Shown here: positions 26,728 through 36,463 of the stretch, piece after piece
Position numbering within the stretch: the stretch's first letter is position 1
How the letters are laid out: each line of letters opens with the position of its first letter
DNA from: an uncultured Alphaproteobacteria bacterium
GTDB lineage: Bacteria; Pseudomonadota; Alphaproteobacteria; RF32; CAG-239
Reading direction: 5' to 3'
Assembly: GCA_944391685.1 (NCBI GenBank)
Contig: CALXUM010000002.1
Span: 62,001-126,000, forward strand
Length of the DNA: 64,000 nt
Program-made: the position numbers and the translations under genes
The notes under the pieces: model-generated
Databases searched by the model: none
What the model was told of the DNA's origin: nothing
What the model saw: the letters and a program-made list of their open reading frames with translations, nothing else

Positions 26728-27429
26728 TTATTGCTTGGCTGATTTTTTATAACCAACCGCTACCAAATAAGTTTCCGGCGAACTTGGACGGCTGGCGTCA
26801 GGCTTAAAATGTCCTACTTTTTTAAAATTTTTCTTCACATCGGCCAAAAGTTCTCCTTCCGCTCCGCCTTGAAAAACTTTTGCTATAAAGATTCCTCCTT
26901 CGGCCAAAACTTCCTTAGCAAATTCATAAGCTGTCTCAACCAAAGCAATTGTCCTTAAATGATCTGTCTGTTGATGCCCTGTGGTATTAGCCGCCATATC
27001 ACTCATCACAATATCAGCCTCGCCTTGCAACAATTCTTTCAATTTATCGGCAGCTTCCGGCTCTGTAAAATCCTGGCAAATAAGTGTTGCTCCTTTAATC
27101 GGCTCAGTTTCTAAAATATCGATTCCCACAACCTGTCCGCTGCCTTTGTTGCGTTCCACCGCTATCTGTGTCCACCCGCCGGGAGCACAACCCAAATCAA
27201 CTATCGTCTTTCCTTTACCCAAAAATTTATATTTTTCATCCAATTGAATAAGTTTAAACGCCGCTCTCGAACGATATCCCAAACGTTTTGACTCCGCCAC
27301 ATACGGATCATTTAACTGTCTTGCCAACCACTGATTAGATGATTTCTTTCTAAACTTAGCGGTCTTGACTCGAACCGACAGACTGTGTCGCCCGGTAATC
27401 TCACGCGCTGATTTGGTCAGTTTTCCCAT
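26728..27429 (-). CDS. rlmE: 23S rRNA (uridine-2'-O) methyltransferase RlmE
   Basis: RlmE (FtsJ/RrmJ) methylates the 2'-O of a conserved uridine in the 23S rRNA A-loop. The family tetrad K-D-K-E is visible: Lys in RSRAAFKLIQ, Asp in VMSDMAANTTG, Lys in FIAKVFQGG, and Glu in SSPETYLVA. The SAM motif is VDLGCAPGGWTQ. An N-terminal basic extension of about 30 residues precedes the core. The gene overlaps the upstream Ppx/GppA gene by 29 bp, so translation is probably coupled. Confidence 0.94.
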   Translation of the reverse strand: MGKLTKSAREITGRHSLSVRVKTAKFRKKSSNQWLARQLNDPYVAESKRLGYRSRAAFKLIQLDEKYKFLGKGKTIVDLGCAPGGWTQIAVERNKGSGQVVGIDILETEPIKGATLICQDFTEPEAADKLKELLQGEADIVMSDMAANTTGHQQTDHLRTIALVETAYEFAKEVLAEGGIFIAKVFQGGAEGELLADVKKNFKKVGHFKPDASRPSSPETYLVAVGYKKSAKQ

Positions 27430-28369
27430 TTTTTTTGTCTTTCTCTATCAATTCTTCTACGATGCCGTCAATGGCAGCTTTTAAAGATACCGTAAGTTCT
27501 TTTGCCCCCAAACCGTCATATATAGTCTTAAAAATAACACATCCGGCAATGAATATATATGAACGTTTATCCCCGATATAGGGATTGTCCGCCATTTCGG
27601 CTCTGGTTGAATGCAAAATTTTATCTACAACTTTATCCATATCCTCTTTATATAAAATTTTGCCGTCAGCCTTTTCCCTATCATAAACGCCCATATCTTC
27701 AACCATAGATACCAAACGCAACGGAGTGCTTGAGGTTGCCACAAAACAAACATCCTTAATATAATTTTCCAAATAAGATTTTTTTACAAAACTCTCCACT
27801 CTGGCCTTTATATCTTGACGCAACCTGGCAGCATTTTCTTCTCTGTACTCCACCAAATTAAAAGCCTCTGAAGCATTACGTGCTCCCCAGGGAATGGAAA
27901 CTGTGTGTAAAATATGTGGATTCGGCGTATTGGTTGCCAAAGTAATTTCCGTAGAACCTCCGCCCAAATCATATAAAACTACAAACTTGGTTTTCCCGCA
28001 AACATGACTTAAAGCACCTTTCAAGTTAAGCCTTGCTTCTTCATAACCGTTAATTACTTCAACCTTAATCCCCGATTCGGCATAAACATTTTTTAAAAAT
28101 TCATCGCTGTTTTCGGCCATTCTGCAAGCAGCCGTAGCCACGGCTCTGGTTTCAACCACATTATATTTATCCATAATCTGCCGATAATCAAAAAAACACT
28201 TCAAGCCGCGTTCCATAGCGTCATGTGTAAAACGATTACCTTTATACAACCCCTCACCCAACCTGACTGAACGAGCCTCTTTATGTATCTGTTTTCCTTT
28301 TTCATCACAAATCAGCAATTTGCAAGAATTAGTCCCCAAATCAATAGCGGCAAAACACTTTTCAGCCAT
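27401..28369 (-). CDS. Ppx/GppA family phosphatase, copy 2
   Basis: This ASKHA-fold family hydrolyses polyphosphate and/or the 5' phosphate of pppGpp. Motifs are AAIDLGTNSCKLLI at the N-terminus, VVLYDLGGGSTEITLA in the middle, and FIAGCVIFKTIYDGLG near the C-terminus. At 322 residues it has only the two catalytic subdomains and lacks the helical C-terminal domains of E. coli Ppx and GppA. It overlaps a paralogue upstream by 8 bp and rlmE downstream by 29 bp. Which substrate it prefers cannot be read from the sequence. Confidence 0.9.
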   Translation of the reverse strand: MAEKCFAAIDLGTNSCKLLICDEKGKQIHKEARSVRLGEGLYKGNRFTHDAMERGLKCFFDYRQIMDKYNVVETRAVATAACRMAENSDEFLKNVYAESGIKVEVINGYEEARLNLKGALSHVCGKTKFVVLYDLGGGSTEITLATNTPNPHILHTVSIPWGARNASEAFNLVEYREENAARLRQDIKARVESFVKKSYLENYIKDVCFVATSSTPLRLVSMVEDMGVYDREKADGKILYKEDMDKVVDKILHSTRAEMADNPYIGDKRSYIFIAGCVIFKTIYDGLGAKELTVSLKAAIDGIVEELIEKDKKNGKTDQISA

Positions 28370-29480
28370 TGTTTTTTTCTCCTTTGTGATGATTGTTAAA
28401 ATTATTATTTCTTTTACGCTTAAACGGATAACGAGGTTTAAATCTGCGTTTGCGTTGTGTGTGCATCATATCAAGCAAAATTCCCTCTCTGATACCTCTG
28501 TCTGCCACCGTAATTTCAGAAATCGGCCAAAAAGACATCAAAGCCTCAATAATTGCACATCCTGCCATTGTCAAATCAGCTTTTTGAGCTCCGATACATG
28601 GGTGTTTTTTTCTCCCCTCATCTCCCAAGCGTTTAATCTTGGCAATCGTTCTCTCAACATCTTGCTTGCTCATGGCAATTCCATCCACTGCCGAGCGATT
28701 ATACCTGGGCAAATTCAAATGCACTGCTCCCAAAACCGTAACTGTTCCAGAAGTCCCTATAATTTGGATTTCCTGATTGGAAATTGCCTCTTTTATATGA
28801 TGTCTTTCTTCAAATTCACTCAAAATCTTATGTGTACGTTCAATAATCGTATCATAAGCCAATTTAGTCATGTCTTGTGAAGGAAATGCCTCAGAAATCG
28901 TAACCACCCCATATGGCAAAGAAATGTATCCTTCAATAAAAGTATTGCCGCTGTTGGTAGTCCTTGCCAAAGATATTTCGGTTGAACCCCCGCCAATATC
29001 AAAAACAAGAACACGCTTAATGTTGCGGCTTAAAAGGGGAATACATCCTACCACAGCTAACCGCGATTCTTCCTTAGAAGAAATAATTTCAATATTAAGA
29101 CCGGTTTCTCTTTTCACCAACTCAAGAAAAGGTTTGCAATTTAAAGCCCGCCTGCAAGCTGCCGTTGCCACATATCGTGACTTGCAAATCGGAGCATATT
29201 CAGCCAACACTCCGGCACACACTTTCAAAGCAGCCACAGTTCTTTTTATTGCCGCTTTAGAAAGCTCATTATTATTAATAATACCCTCGCCCAACCTGGT
29301 TATCTTGGAAAAGGTCTCCACGATTCTGAACGAACTCGGTGTTGGTGTAGCAATCACCAACCTGCAAGAATTTGTTCCCAAGTCAATAGCTGCATAGTTA
29401 GGCTGCGTTACAGGTTCTGCATTTACTTTTCCACCAACCCGCGGCGAAGGCGTCATCGTTTTCTTACGCCATTTATGCAT
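28362..29480 (-). CDS. Ppx/GppA family phosphatase, copy 1
   Basis: A paralogue of the next gene, with AAIDLGTNSCRLVIATPTP, VLVFDIGGGSTEISLAR and TMAGCAIIEALMSFWP. It has a 30-residue N-terminal extension and a basic C-terminal tail (RKRRFKPRYPFKRKRNNN) absent from the partner, which may bind RNA or ribosomes (inference). Two adjacent Ppx/GppA genes upstream of rlmE suggest that the pair works as two subunits or splits the substrates. The start at 29480 lacks a clear ribosome site; an ATG at 29456 is an alternative. Confidence 0.9.
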   Translation of the reverse strand: MHKWRKKTMTPSPRVGGKVNAEPVTQPNYAAIDLGTNSCRLVIATPTPSSFRIVETFSKITRLGEGIINNNELSKAAIKRTVAALKVCAGVLAEYAPICKSRYVATAACRRALNCKPFLELVKRETGLNIEIISSKEESRLAVVGCIPLLSRNIKRVLVFDIGGGSTEISLARTTNSGNTFIEGYISLPYGVVTISEAFPSQDMTKLAYDTIIERTHKILSEFEERHHIKEAISNQEIQIIGTSGTVTVLGAVHLNLPRYNRSAVDGIAMSKQDVERTIAKIKRLGDEGRKKHPCIGAQKADLTMAGCAIIEALMSFWPISEITVADRGIREGILLDMMHTQRKRRFKPRYPFKRKRNNNFNNHHKGEKNNG

Positions 29481-29598
29481 TTTATATATTCAATCTTTTC
29501 AAAATTATTCTAAATTATCTAATTTATAACGCATAAATAAACTCAGCACAATAATTTTATTATTGTGTCATAAAAAAATATCAAAAATTTTAACTTAA

Positions 29599-30720
<1,122 letters not shown>

Positions 30721-30783
30721 TCAATGTCATCAGTATGGGTGATATTTGGTTATAAATTTATTAACAAGCATAAAATTTAAACC

Positions 30784-30822
30784 AAAAACACCGTAGTCAT
30801 CTGAAACTACGGTGTTTTTTTT
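30784..30822. terminator. terminator after rnhB
   Basis: AAACACCGTAGT and ACTACGGTGTTT form a strong hairpin with A- and T-runs on both sides. It lies just beyond the rnhB stop (30837) on the minus strand and separates it from ccrM. Confidence 0.9.
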
Positions 30823-30836
30823 CATATTCATTTAAA

Positions 30837-31469
30837 TCACGCAGCTTTAGACTTAATAAATACTTGTATTGGTTTATATGACTTGCGATGTTCGGGAGTT
30901 ACACCATATTTTTGCAAACCTTCAATATGCAATTTGGTTCCGTAACCGGCATTTTTCTCAAAACCATAAAACGGATATTTTTGTGCCAACTCACTCATCA
31001 AACGATCACGATAAACTTTAGCAATAATTGATGCCGCCGCTATTGAATAACAACGAGCATCCCCTTTTATCACCGTATAACTTTGGCACGGAAAAACCTT
31101 AGGATTCTGATTTCCGTCAATTAAAGCTGCTTTCGGCTCTAATTTAAGAGCCGTAACTGCTCGCCTCATAGCCATAAAAGTTGCCTGCAAAATATTGCTC
31201 TCATCTATTTCATGAGCCGAAGCTTCACCGATTCCGATAAGTAGTTTTCCCTGCTTTTCTTCTTCAAATAACTTATCATAAAGCTGTTCTCTTCTTTTTG
31301 CGGTCAACTTTTTGGAATCATTCAAACAATCCAACAAAAACTCATCCAAATTCTTATCCAAAATCATCACCGCACCGGCCACTACCGGTCCGGCCCAAGG
31401 TCCTCTACCAGCCTCATCAACGCCGACAACCAATTCTCCCAGCTTGTTTTCAAATTCAAAATCAGGCAT
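30837..31469 (-). CDS. rnhB: ribonuclease HII
   Basis: RNase HII cuts RNA in RNA-DNA hybrids, including single ribonucleotides left in DNA. It has the family's metal-binding acidic residues in VGVDEAGRGPWAGPVV and LIDGNQ, the NDSKKLTAKRREQLY motif, and GDARCYSIAAASIIAKVYRD. The 210-residue length is normal. It lies 1 nt from the S66 peptidase gene upstream and is likely in its operon. Confidence 0.96.
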   Translation of the reverse strand: MPDFEFENKLGELVVGVDEAGRGPWAGPVVAGAVMILDKNLDEFLLDCLNDSKKLTAKRREQLYDKLFEEEKQGKLLIGIGEASAHEIDESNILQATFMAMRRAVTALKLEPKAALIDGNQNPKVFPCQSYTVIKGDARCYSIAAASIIAKVYRDRLMSELAQKYPFYGFEKNAGYGTKLHIEGLQKYGVTPEHRKSYKPIQVFIKSKAA

Positions 31470-31470
31470 T

Positions 31471-32457
31471 TTAAATCTCTACCAAAATCTCTTTTGATGA
31501 TACTCTGCATTTTCCGCCAATCGGCAAAGTCAGATTCGGTGTAGTGTGTCCCAAATCAAGATTCGCAATAACCGGTATTCCTTTCAGTTGCGGAATTGAG
31601 CTCACAATATACTGCAAAGCCTCGCGTGAAACTTCTGATGCTTTTTGAAAACGCCCGATTAAAACCGCCTTAACATTTTTAAAATCATCTTGATACGCCA
31701 CCGCTTGCAGGTTACGCAAAAATGCCTTGGCATCTCCGCCTGAAGTATAACAATCTTCAGCCAGCAAAATTGTATCTTTTTCAAAAACAGGGCGATAACC
31801 GGTTCCGTTTAACAACACAAAAGTACCGACATTTCCGCCGATAAGCGTACCTTCGGCCTCGCCTTCTTGCAACACCCACCAACCTTCATTTTTAATAAAG
31901 TTGCGTTTTTGTTGGTCAATAAACCACAAATCATCACTCCATTCCGCAGATGGTTTTATAAAATTTCTTCCACCTTCTAACATCATCTTACGCATTGCCT
32001 GCCAAGAATAATCAAAACCTTGCATCATTCCGAAAGAACTGTAATGCGGCCCCAAAAATGTAACCAATCCGGTTTTGGCATAAATCCCGTTAACCAAAGC
32101 CGTAATATCTGAAAATCCGCAAAAAATCTTAGGATTATTATGAATGAGATCATAATCCAAAAATGGTAATAATTGGTTTGAATTAAAACCGCCGATAATT
32201 GTAAATATAGCCTTAACATTTTTATCGGCAAAAGCTTCTTCTATATCGGCACCTCTTTTTTCAATTGAAGATGTTCCCATCAAATCAAAGTTATCATCTA
32301 TTGTATTTTTCCCGAAAGAAACTTTTAATCCCATTTCCTCAAAACGTTTTTTAGCCGTATCACGACTGTCTGCCCCGATAATTTTTATACCAGTAGACGG
32401 AGCAACCACTCTTATTTCATCACCTTGCTCAAGTTGCATCGGAATAATTTTTTGCAT
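31471..32457 (-). CDS. S66-family peptidase (LD-carboxypeptidase/MccF-like)
   Basis: S66 peptidases are Ser-Glu-His hydrolases: LdcA trims the D-Ala from murein tetrapeptides in recycling, and MccF inactivates microcin C-like compounds. Here the nucleophile Ser is in IFCGFSDITALV, a Glu lies in TILLAEDCYTSGGDA, and the His in LDLGHTTPNLTLP. The 328 residues and the GFSD-type loop resemble the MccF side of the family, but the substrate is not decided by sequence alone. A GAGG ribosome site lies 8 nt before the ATG. It is followed directly by rnhB. Confidence 0.9.
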   Translation of the reverse strand: MQKIIPMQLEQGDEIRVVAPSTGIKIIGADSRDTAKKRFEEMGLKVSFGKNTIDDNFDLMGTSSIEKRGADIEEAFADKNVKAIFTIIGGFNSNQLLPFLDYDLIHNNPKIFCGFSDITALVNGIYAKTGLVTFLGPHYSSFGMMQGFDYSWQAMRKMMLEGGRNFIKPSAEWSDDLWFIDQQKRNFIKNEGWWVLQEGEAEGTLIGGNVGTFVLLNGTGYRPVFEKDTILLAEDCYTSGGDAKAFLRNLQAVAYQDDFKNVKAVLIGRFQKASEVSREALQYIVSSIPQLKGIPVIANLDLGHTTPNLTLPIGGKCRVSSKEILVEI

Positions 32458-32623
32458 GACTCAATCCTCCAATAACATAATATTTCAGTTATTATAATTA
32501 AATTTTTGCCATTTGCCAGAACCATCTTGCTTTTTTGTGCAGAATTTTAGCAATTATTTTTTAATTATTATCATTTAAAATTTTTCTCAAAATTATATAT
32601 CAGTACCTATAAGGATTAATTTT

Positions 32624-33841
32624 ATGAATCTTGATATTTATATTGCCGTTGCCGGTTTCCTTTTACTGCTTTGCGTTTTTGCCAACAAACTATCAGACCG
32701 TTTTGGCATCCCGTCTTTATTGTTATTTCTTGCCCTTGGAATGCTTGCTGGTGTTGACGGTTTGGGACGCATCAGCTTTCAAGACAGCCGTTTAACCAAC
32801 TATGTCGGCACCGTTGCCTTAATTTTCATATTATTTAACGGCGGACTAATAACCAATTGGAACAATGTCAAAAATGAAATCATTCGTGGTTCAATATTAT
32901 CAACTTTTGGTGTTTTTTTAACCGCAATGTTTTTATTTGTTGGAGCATATTTTATTATTGGTTTATCTTTTGAAGTATCTTTGCTCTTAAGTGCAATCGT
33001 ATCTTCAACCGATGCTCCGGCCGTATTTTCCGCCATGCGTAGTGCAAATTTACAACTAAGTCCTAAATTAAAATCATTACTTGAATTTGAATCTGCAAGT
33101 AATGACCCTATGGCCGTATTTTTATCTGTAGCCGCAATATCTTACATCAACAACCCTCAAATCGGCGTTACAAATCTGAGCCTAATTTTTGTTAACCAAA
33201 TTTTATTGGGAACACTGCTTGGCTTCATTTTTGGACGTATCGCTACCTATATACTGCAAAATGCTCGTTTACCATATCCCGGGCTATATCCGGTTTATGG
33301 CACCAGCATAGCTTTTCTTATTTACAGTTTAACCCAATTATTAGGCGGCAGCGGATTTTTAGCTGTTTACATTGCCGGAATTATAATCGGCAATAGCATT
33401 TTTCTTTATCGTCGACACTTAATTCGTTTTAACGATTCTCTTGCTTGGATAATGCAAATAAGCATGTTTTTAATTTTAGGACTTTTGGTTAATCCTCACG
33501 AGTTAATAGCCGTAATGCCGGTCGGCTTTGCCTGCACAATCTTTTTAATTTTTATTGCCAGACCTTTAGCCGTATTTATTTGTCTCCATCGCGGTAATTT
33601 TAACTATAAAGAACAACTCCTTATCAGTTGGGCCGGGCTTAAAGGGGCCGTACCTATTATTCTGGCAACCTATCCTCTGATTGAAAAGATACCGAATGCT
33701 CAATACCTGTTTAACCTTATTTTCTTTCTTGTAATAATTTCGGTTTTATTCCAAAGCAAAACTTTTCCCACCTTAATAGAAAAGCTTGGACTTTCCGAAA
33801 ATAAACCATCAAAAGACAAGAAGTCCTGGTTTTCAAAATAA
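32624..33841 (+). CDS. cation/proton antiporter (CPA1, NhaP2/CvrA-like, lacking the RCK tail)
   Basis: A 405-residue membrane protein with about twelve helices. The CPA1 core residues appear in ILFNGGLITNW, in AIVSSTDAPAVFSAMRS (Asp of the transport site), and in LLEFESASNDPMAVFLSV. The order and the KEQLLISWAGLKGAVPIILA segment match K+(Na+)/H+ antiporters of the CvrA/NhaP2 type. Those are about 570 residues because they have a C-terminal nucleotide-sensing domain; here the protein ends soon after the membrane part, so that control is absent. AAGGA precedes the ATG. Confidence 0.9.
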   Translation: MNLDIYIAVAGFLLLLCVFANKLSDRFGIPSLLLFLALGMLAGVDGLGRISFQDSRLTNYVGTVALIFILFNGGLITNWNNVKNEIIRGSILSTFGVFLTAMFLFVGAYFIIGLSFEVSLLLSAIVSSTDAPAVFSAMRSANLQLSPKLKSLLEFESASNDPMAVFLSVAAISYINNPQIGVTNLSLIFVNQILLGTLLGFIFGRIATYILQNARLPYPGLYPVYGTSIAFLIYSLTQLLGGSGFLAVYIAGIIIGNSIFLYRRHLIRFNDSLAWIMQISMFLILGLLVNPHELIAVMPVGFACTIFLIFIARPLAVFICLHRGNFNYKEQLLISWAGLKGAVPIILATYPLIEKIPNAQYLFNLIFFLVIISVLFQSKTFPTLIEKLGLSENKPSKDKKSWFSK

Positions 33842-33845
33842 AAAC

Positions 33846-33885
33846 AATCCGGATTTCCAACCATAAGAAATCCGGATTATATAAA
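33846..33885 (-). terminator. terminator after the rubredoxin-fusion gene
   Basis: AATCCGGATTTC (33846-33857) and GAAATCCGGATT (33867-33878) form a perfect 12-bp stem. On the minus strand it is followed by a T-rich run, and it lies 13 nt beyond the stop at 33891. It may also stop the + strand antiporter gene. Confidence 0.8.
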
Positions 33886-33890
33886 AAAGA

Positions 33891-34541
33891 TTATTGGAGT
33901 TCAAAAAGATCTTTTCCAACTCCGCACAACGGACAAACCCAATCATCTGGCAAATCCTCAAACGGGACATCTCCATCATAAACATATCCGCACACCGTGC
34001 AAACCCATTTTTTACCTTCGTTACTCATTTCTTTTCCTTTCTTTGGTTGTATAAATTTTTGAAAACTTTCCATCACATCTTTTTTAAAATATGATCTATA
34101 ATCTAAATAAGTCAAGGGATTGTCATTTTTTCCATTATCCGCTGAAATCACTTCTGCCACATATAAAGTATTGCTTTCTAATGGATATTTATATAAAACC
34201 TTACAAATAAAACTGGCCAAACTATCTTTAACAACTGGCAAATTATCACACACCGAATATTCTACATTTTCCCATTTATTAACATTTTTGCTGCTCTGAA
34301 AACCAAAATTTGCCACCACAAAAGGATCAACTTTTTTACACAATACTGAAAGCGAAAATTCCTTTGTTTTATCAATACATGACTTGGTATAACTTGTATT
34401 TGAACATGAAAGAGCAATTGCTACCGGCTTATTGGCAACCTGCATCACCGCATCAACAATACTTCCCACCAAACGCTCACCGTCTTTAGCCCCCAACACA
34501 TACAAACCGTGTGTCAGTTTATACATTGCATCTAAATCCAT
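33891..34541 (-). CDS. flavin reductase-like/rubredoxin fusion (high-molecular-weight rubredoxin)
   Basis: Residues about 1-155 form an FMN-binding flavin reductase-like domain ([23 protein letters not shown]-type core, [10 protein letters not shown]). Residues about 172-216 are a complete rubredoxin with both Cys pairs, [10 protein letters not shown] and [13 protein letters not shown]. This architecture is known from anaerobes (high-molecular-weight rubredoxin, Hrb), where it passes electrons from NAD(P)H to flavodiiron proteins that reduce NO or O2. No flavodiiron gene is visible in the window. AGGAG lies 7 nt before the ATG. Confidence 0.9.
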   Translation of the reverse strand: MDLDAMYKLTHGLYVLGAKDGERLVGSIVDAVMQVANKPVAIALSCSNTSYTKSCIDKTKEFSLSVLCKKVDPFVVANFGFQSSKNVNKWENVEYSVCDNLPVVKDSLASFICKVLYKYPLESNTLYVAEVISADNGKNDNPLTYLDYRSYFKKDVMESFQKFIQPKKGKEMSNEGKKWVCTVCGYVYDGDVPFEDLPDDWVCPLCGVGKDLFELQ

Positions 34542-34605
34542 TTTAGCTCCTTTTGTAATTTCCCTTTAATATAATCAACATTATTATTTCTGCAATGGAT
34601 AAAAT

Positions 34606-34809
34606 TTAATAATGCGGCGGTGGCGTTTCTTCACTCTGAGGTTTAACCGCTCCTTCATCAACTCTACTTAAAAGATATTGGTTTTGTTTCAACAATTTAT
34701 CAATAACTTTTCCTTGTTCAATAATTACTTGATTCAGATCATCTAACATCTTTTCTTGTTCGGCTAAAGCTATTTCAATATTAATCAATCGTTCTTCATT
34801 TTGTTGCAT
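34606..34809 (-). CDS. slyX: SlyX family protein
   Basis: A 67-residue coiled-coil protein (INIEIALAEQEKMLDDLNQVI) with a proline-rich end, PPPHY, that is the SlyX signature. The function of SlyX is unknown. It is divergent from the Pif1-like helicase gene and 64 nt upstream of the rubredoxin fusion on the same strand. Confidence 0.9.
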   Translation of the reverse strand: MQQNEERLINIEIALAEQEKMLDDLNQVIIEQGKVIDKLLKQNQYLLSRVDEGAVKPQSEETPPPHY

Positions 34810-34881
34810 ATTTGCAAATTCCTCTTGTTGAACTCTTAAAATATGTTATCATTTATTTATGATTTTACAACAATAAAAACC

Positions 34882-36402
34882 ATGCCTCAACAATTAGACA
34901 TAAACCCTGAATTTGCCCTAGCTTTTGATCTGCTGCAAAATAGCGATAAACATCTCTTTATTACCGGAAAAGCAGGTTCCGGCAAATCAACCTTACTCAA
35001 ATATTGTGTTGATAACTGTAATAAAAACATTATTGTCTTGGCACCCACCGGTATAGCTGCACTAAATGTCAAAGGACAAACCATCCACCGCTTTTTTAAC
35101 TTTCCGATTAATGTTACTCCGGAACAAATCATTAATTATAAAATCACTCCCAGAGTAAAACGCATATACAAACTGATTGATACTATTATTATTGATGAAG
35201 TATCCATGCTCCGTGCCGATATACTAGATTGTATTGATGTATTTTTACGCATTTACGGTCCTCAAAATGACCAACCGTTTGGCGGTATTCAAATGGTATT
35301 TATCGGTGATTTATACCAACTCCCTCCGGTCATTTCTTCCCAAGAACAATCCTCCTTTTACAATCGTTATCAAACCCCATATTTTTTTAGTGCCGAAGTT
35401 TTTCCCCAAATAAAACTAACCAACATTGAGCTGACTAAAATATACCGCCAAAAAGACTCTCGGTTTATTGAATTATTAGGGCGGATTCGCAACAATACGG
35501 CAACTGATGAAGATATTTTAACCCTAAACACCAGACTAAATATTACTCCACAGCAAGATGCTTTTGTAATTTCTTTAGCCACCACCAATAAACTTGCCGA
35601 ACAAATAAATCAAAAAAAACTCCTTGAAATTAATGACCGTTCTTATATTTCTCAAGCCGTTATAGATGGAGATTTTAATAAAGAATATTTTCCCACCACG
35701 GAAATACTGGAGCTAAAACCAGGAGCTCAAATCATGTTTTTAAATAATGACAACAAAAAACGGTGGGTCAACGGATCATTAGGTAAAATTGAAGATATAA
35801 AAACTAATGATGAAAAGATAAGATATTTACGTATCAGACTTGCAGAAAACAAAAAAATTGTAGATGTTTTTCCCTATACCTGGGAAATTTATAAATACTC
35901 TATAATAGGTAAAGAAATCACCTCGGAAGTTATCGGTTCATTTACTCAATATCCTTTACGTTTAGCATGGGCAGTTACTATTCACAAAAGTCAAGGACAA
36001 ACTTTTGATAATATATATATTGATATCGGCAATGGCACTTTTGCCAACGGGCAGCTTTATGTAGCTTTAAGCCGTTGTACATCTTTGCAAGGAATACACT
36101 TAAAAAAAACACTGCTAAAAAAACATATCTTAACAGATCCTCGTATTAATTATTTTATGGACTTACATCTTAAACAAAACATTTTACCGGAAGATAAAAT
36201 ATCTCTCCTTGAAAAAGCTGCCGCCAAACATCAAAAAATTGAAATCAAATACCAAAAATCAAATAACGAAATTTCACAACGAATTATTATTCCCATCCGC
36301 ATAAAAGAAGATATTCTTTTGGCTTTTTGCCTGCAAAGAGGAGAACAACGCAGTTTTAAATTAAAAAATATATTACAAATTTCCCCTTTTTATGAATTGT
36401 AA
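34882..36402 (+). CDS. Pif1-like DNA helicase with C-terminal WYL-like domain
   Basis: A superfamily 1B 5'-3' helicase. Motifs: Walker A ITGKAGSGKSTLL (near residue 30), GIAALNVKGQTIHRFF, Walker B IIIDEVSMLRADILD, FIGDLYQLPPV, IYRQKD, and the C-terminal AVTIHKSQGQTFDN with YVALSRC. The last ~65 residues (IEIKYQKSNN..RIIIPIRI..FCLQRGEQRSFKLKNI) look like a WYL domain, a combination described in several bacterial Pif1 enzymes, where it modulates DNA binding. I chose the ATG at 34882 because it gives the family-like N-terminus; 34843 is an alternative. No strong ribosome site is seen. Confidence 0.9.
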   Translation: MPQQLDINPEFALAFDLLQNSDKHLFITGKAGSGKSTLLKYCVDNCNKNIIVLAPTGIAALNVKGQTIHRFFNFPINVTPEQIINYKITPRVKRIYKLIDTIIIDEVSMLRADILDCIDVFLRIYGPQNDQPFGGIQMVFIGDLYQLPPVISSQEQSSFYNRYQTPYFFSAEVFPQIKLTNIELTKIYRQKDSRFIELLGRIRNNTATDEDILTLNTRLNITPQQDAFVISLATTNKLAEQINQKKLLEINDRSYISQAVIDGDFNKEYFPTTEILELKPGAQIMFLNNDNKKRWVNGSLGKIEDIKTNDEKIRYLRIRLAENKKIVDVFPYTWEIYKYSIIGKEITSEVIGSFTQYPLRLAWAVTIHKSQGQTFDNIYIDIGNGTFANGQLYVALSRCTSLQGIHLKKTLLKKHILTDPRINYFMDLHLKQNILPEDKISLLEKAAAKHQKIEIKYQKSNNEISQRIIIPIRIKEDILLAFCLQRGEQRSFKLKNILQISPFYEL

Positions 36403-36463
36403 ATATTTTTTTACCTTTTAAAAGTATAATTAACACAATATCTTACAGAATAAGGTTAAAAAC

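Noticed and set aside
29547-29567. Hairpin CACAATAAT/ATTATTGTG as the ccrM terminator.
   Set aside because: No T-run follows it on the minus strand and the stem is A/T-rich, so the evidence is too weak to annotate.
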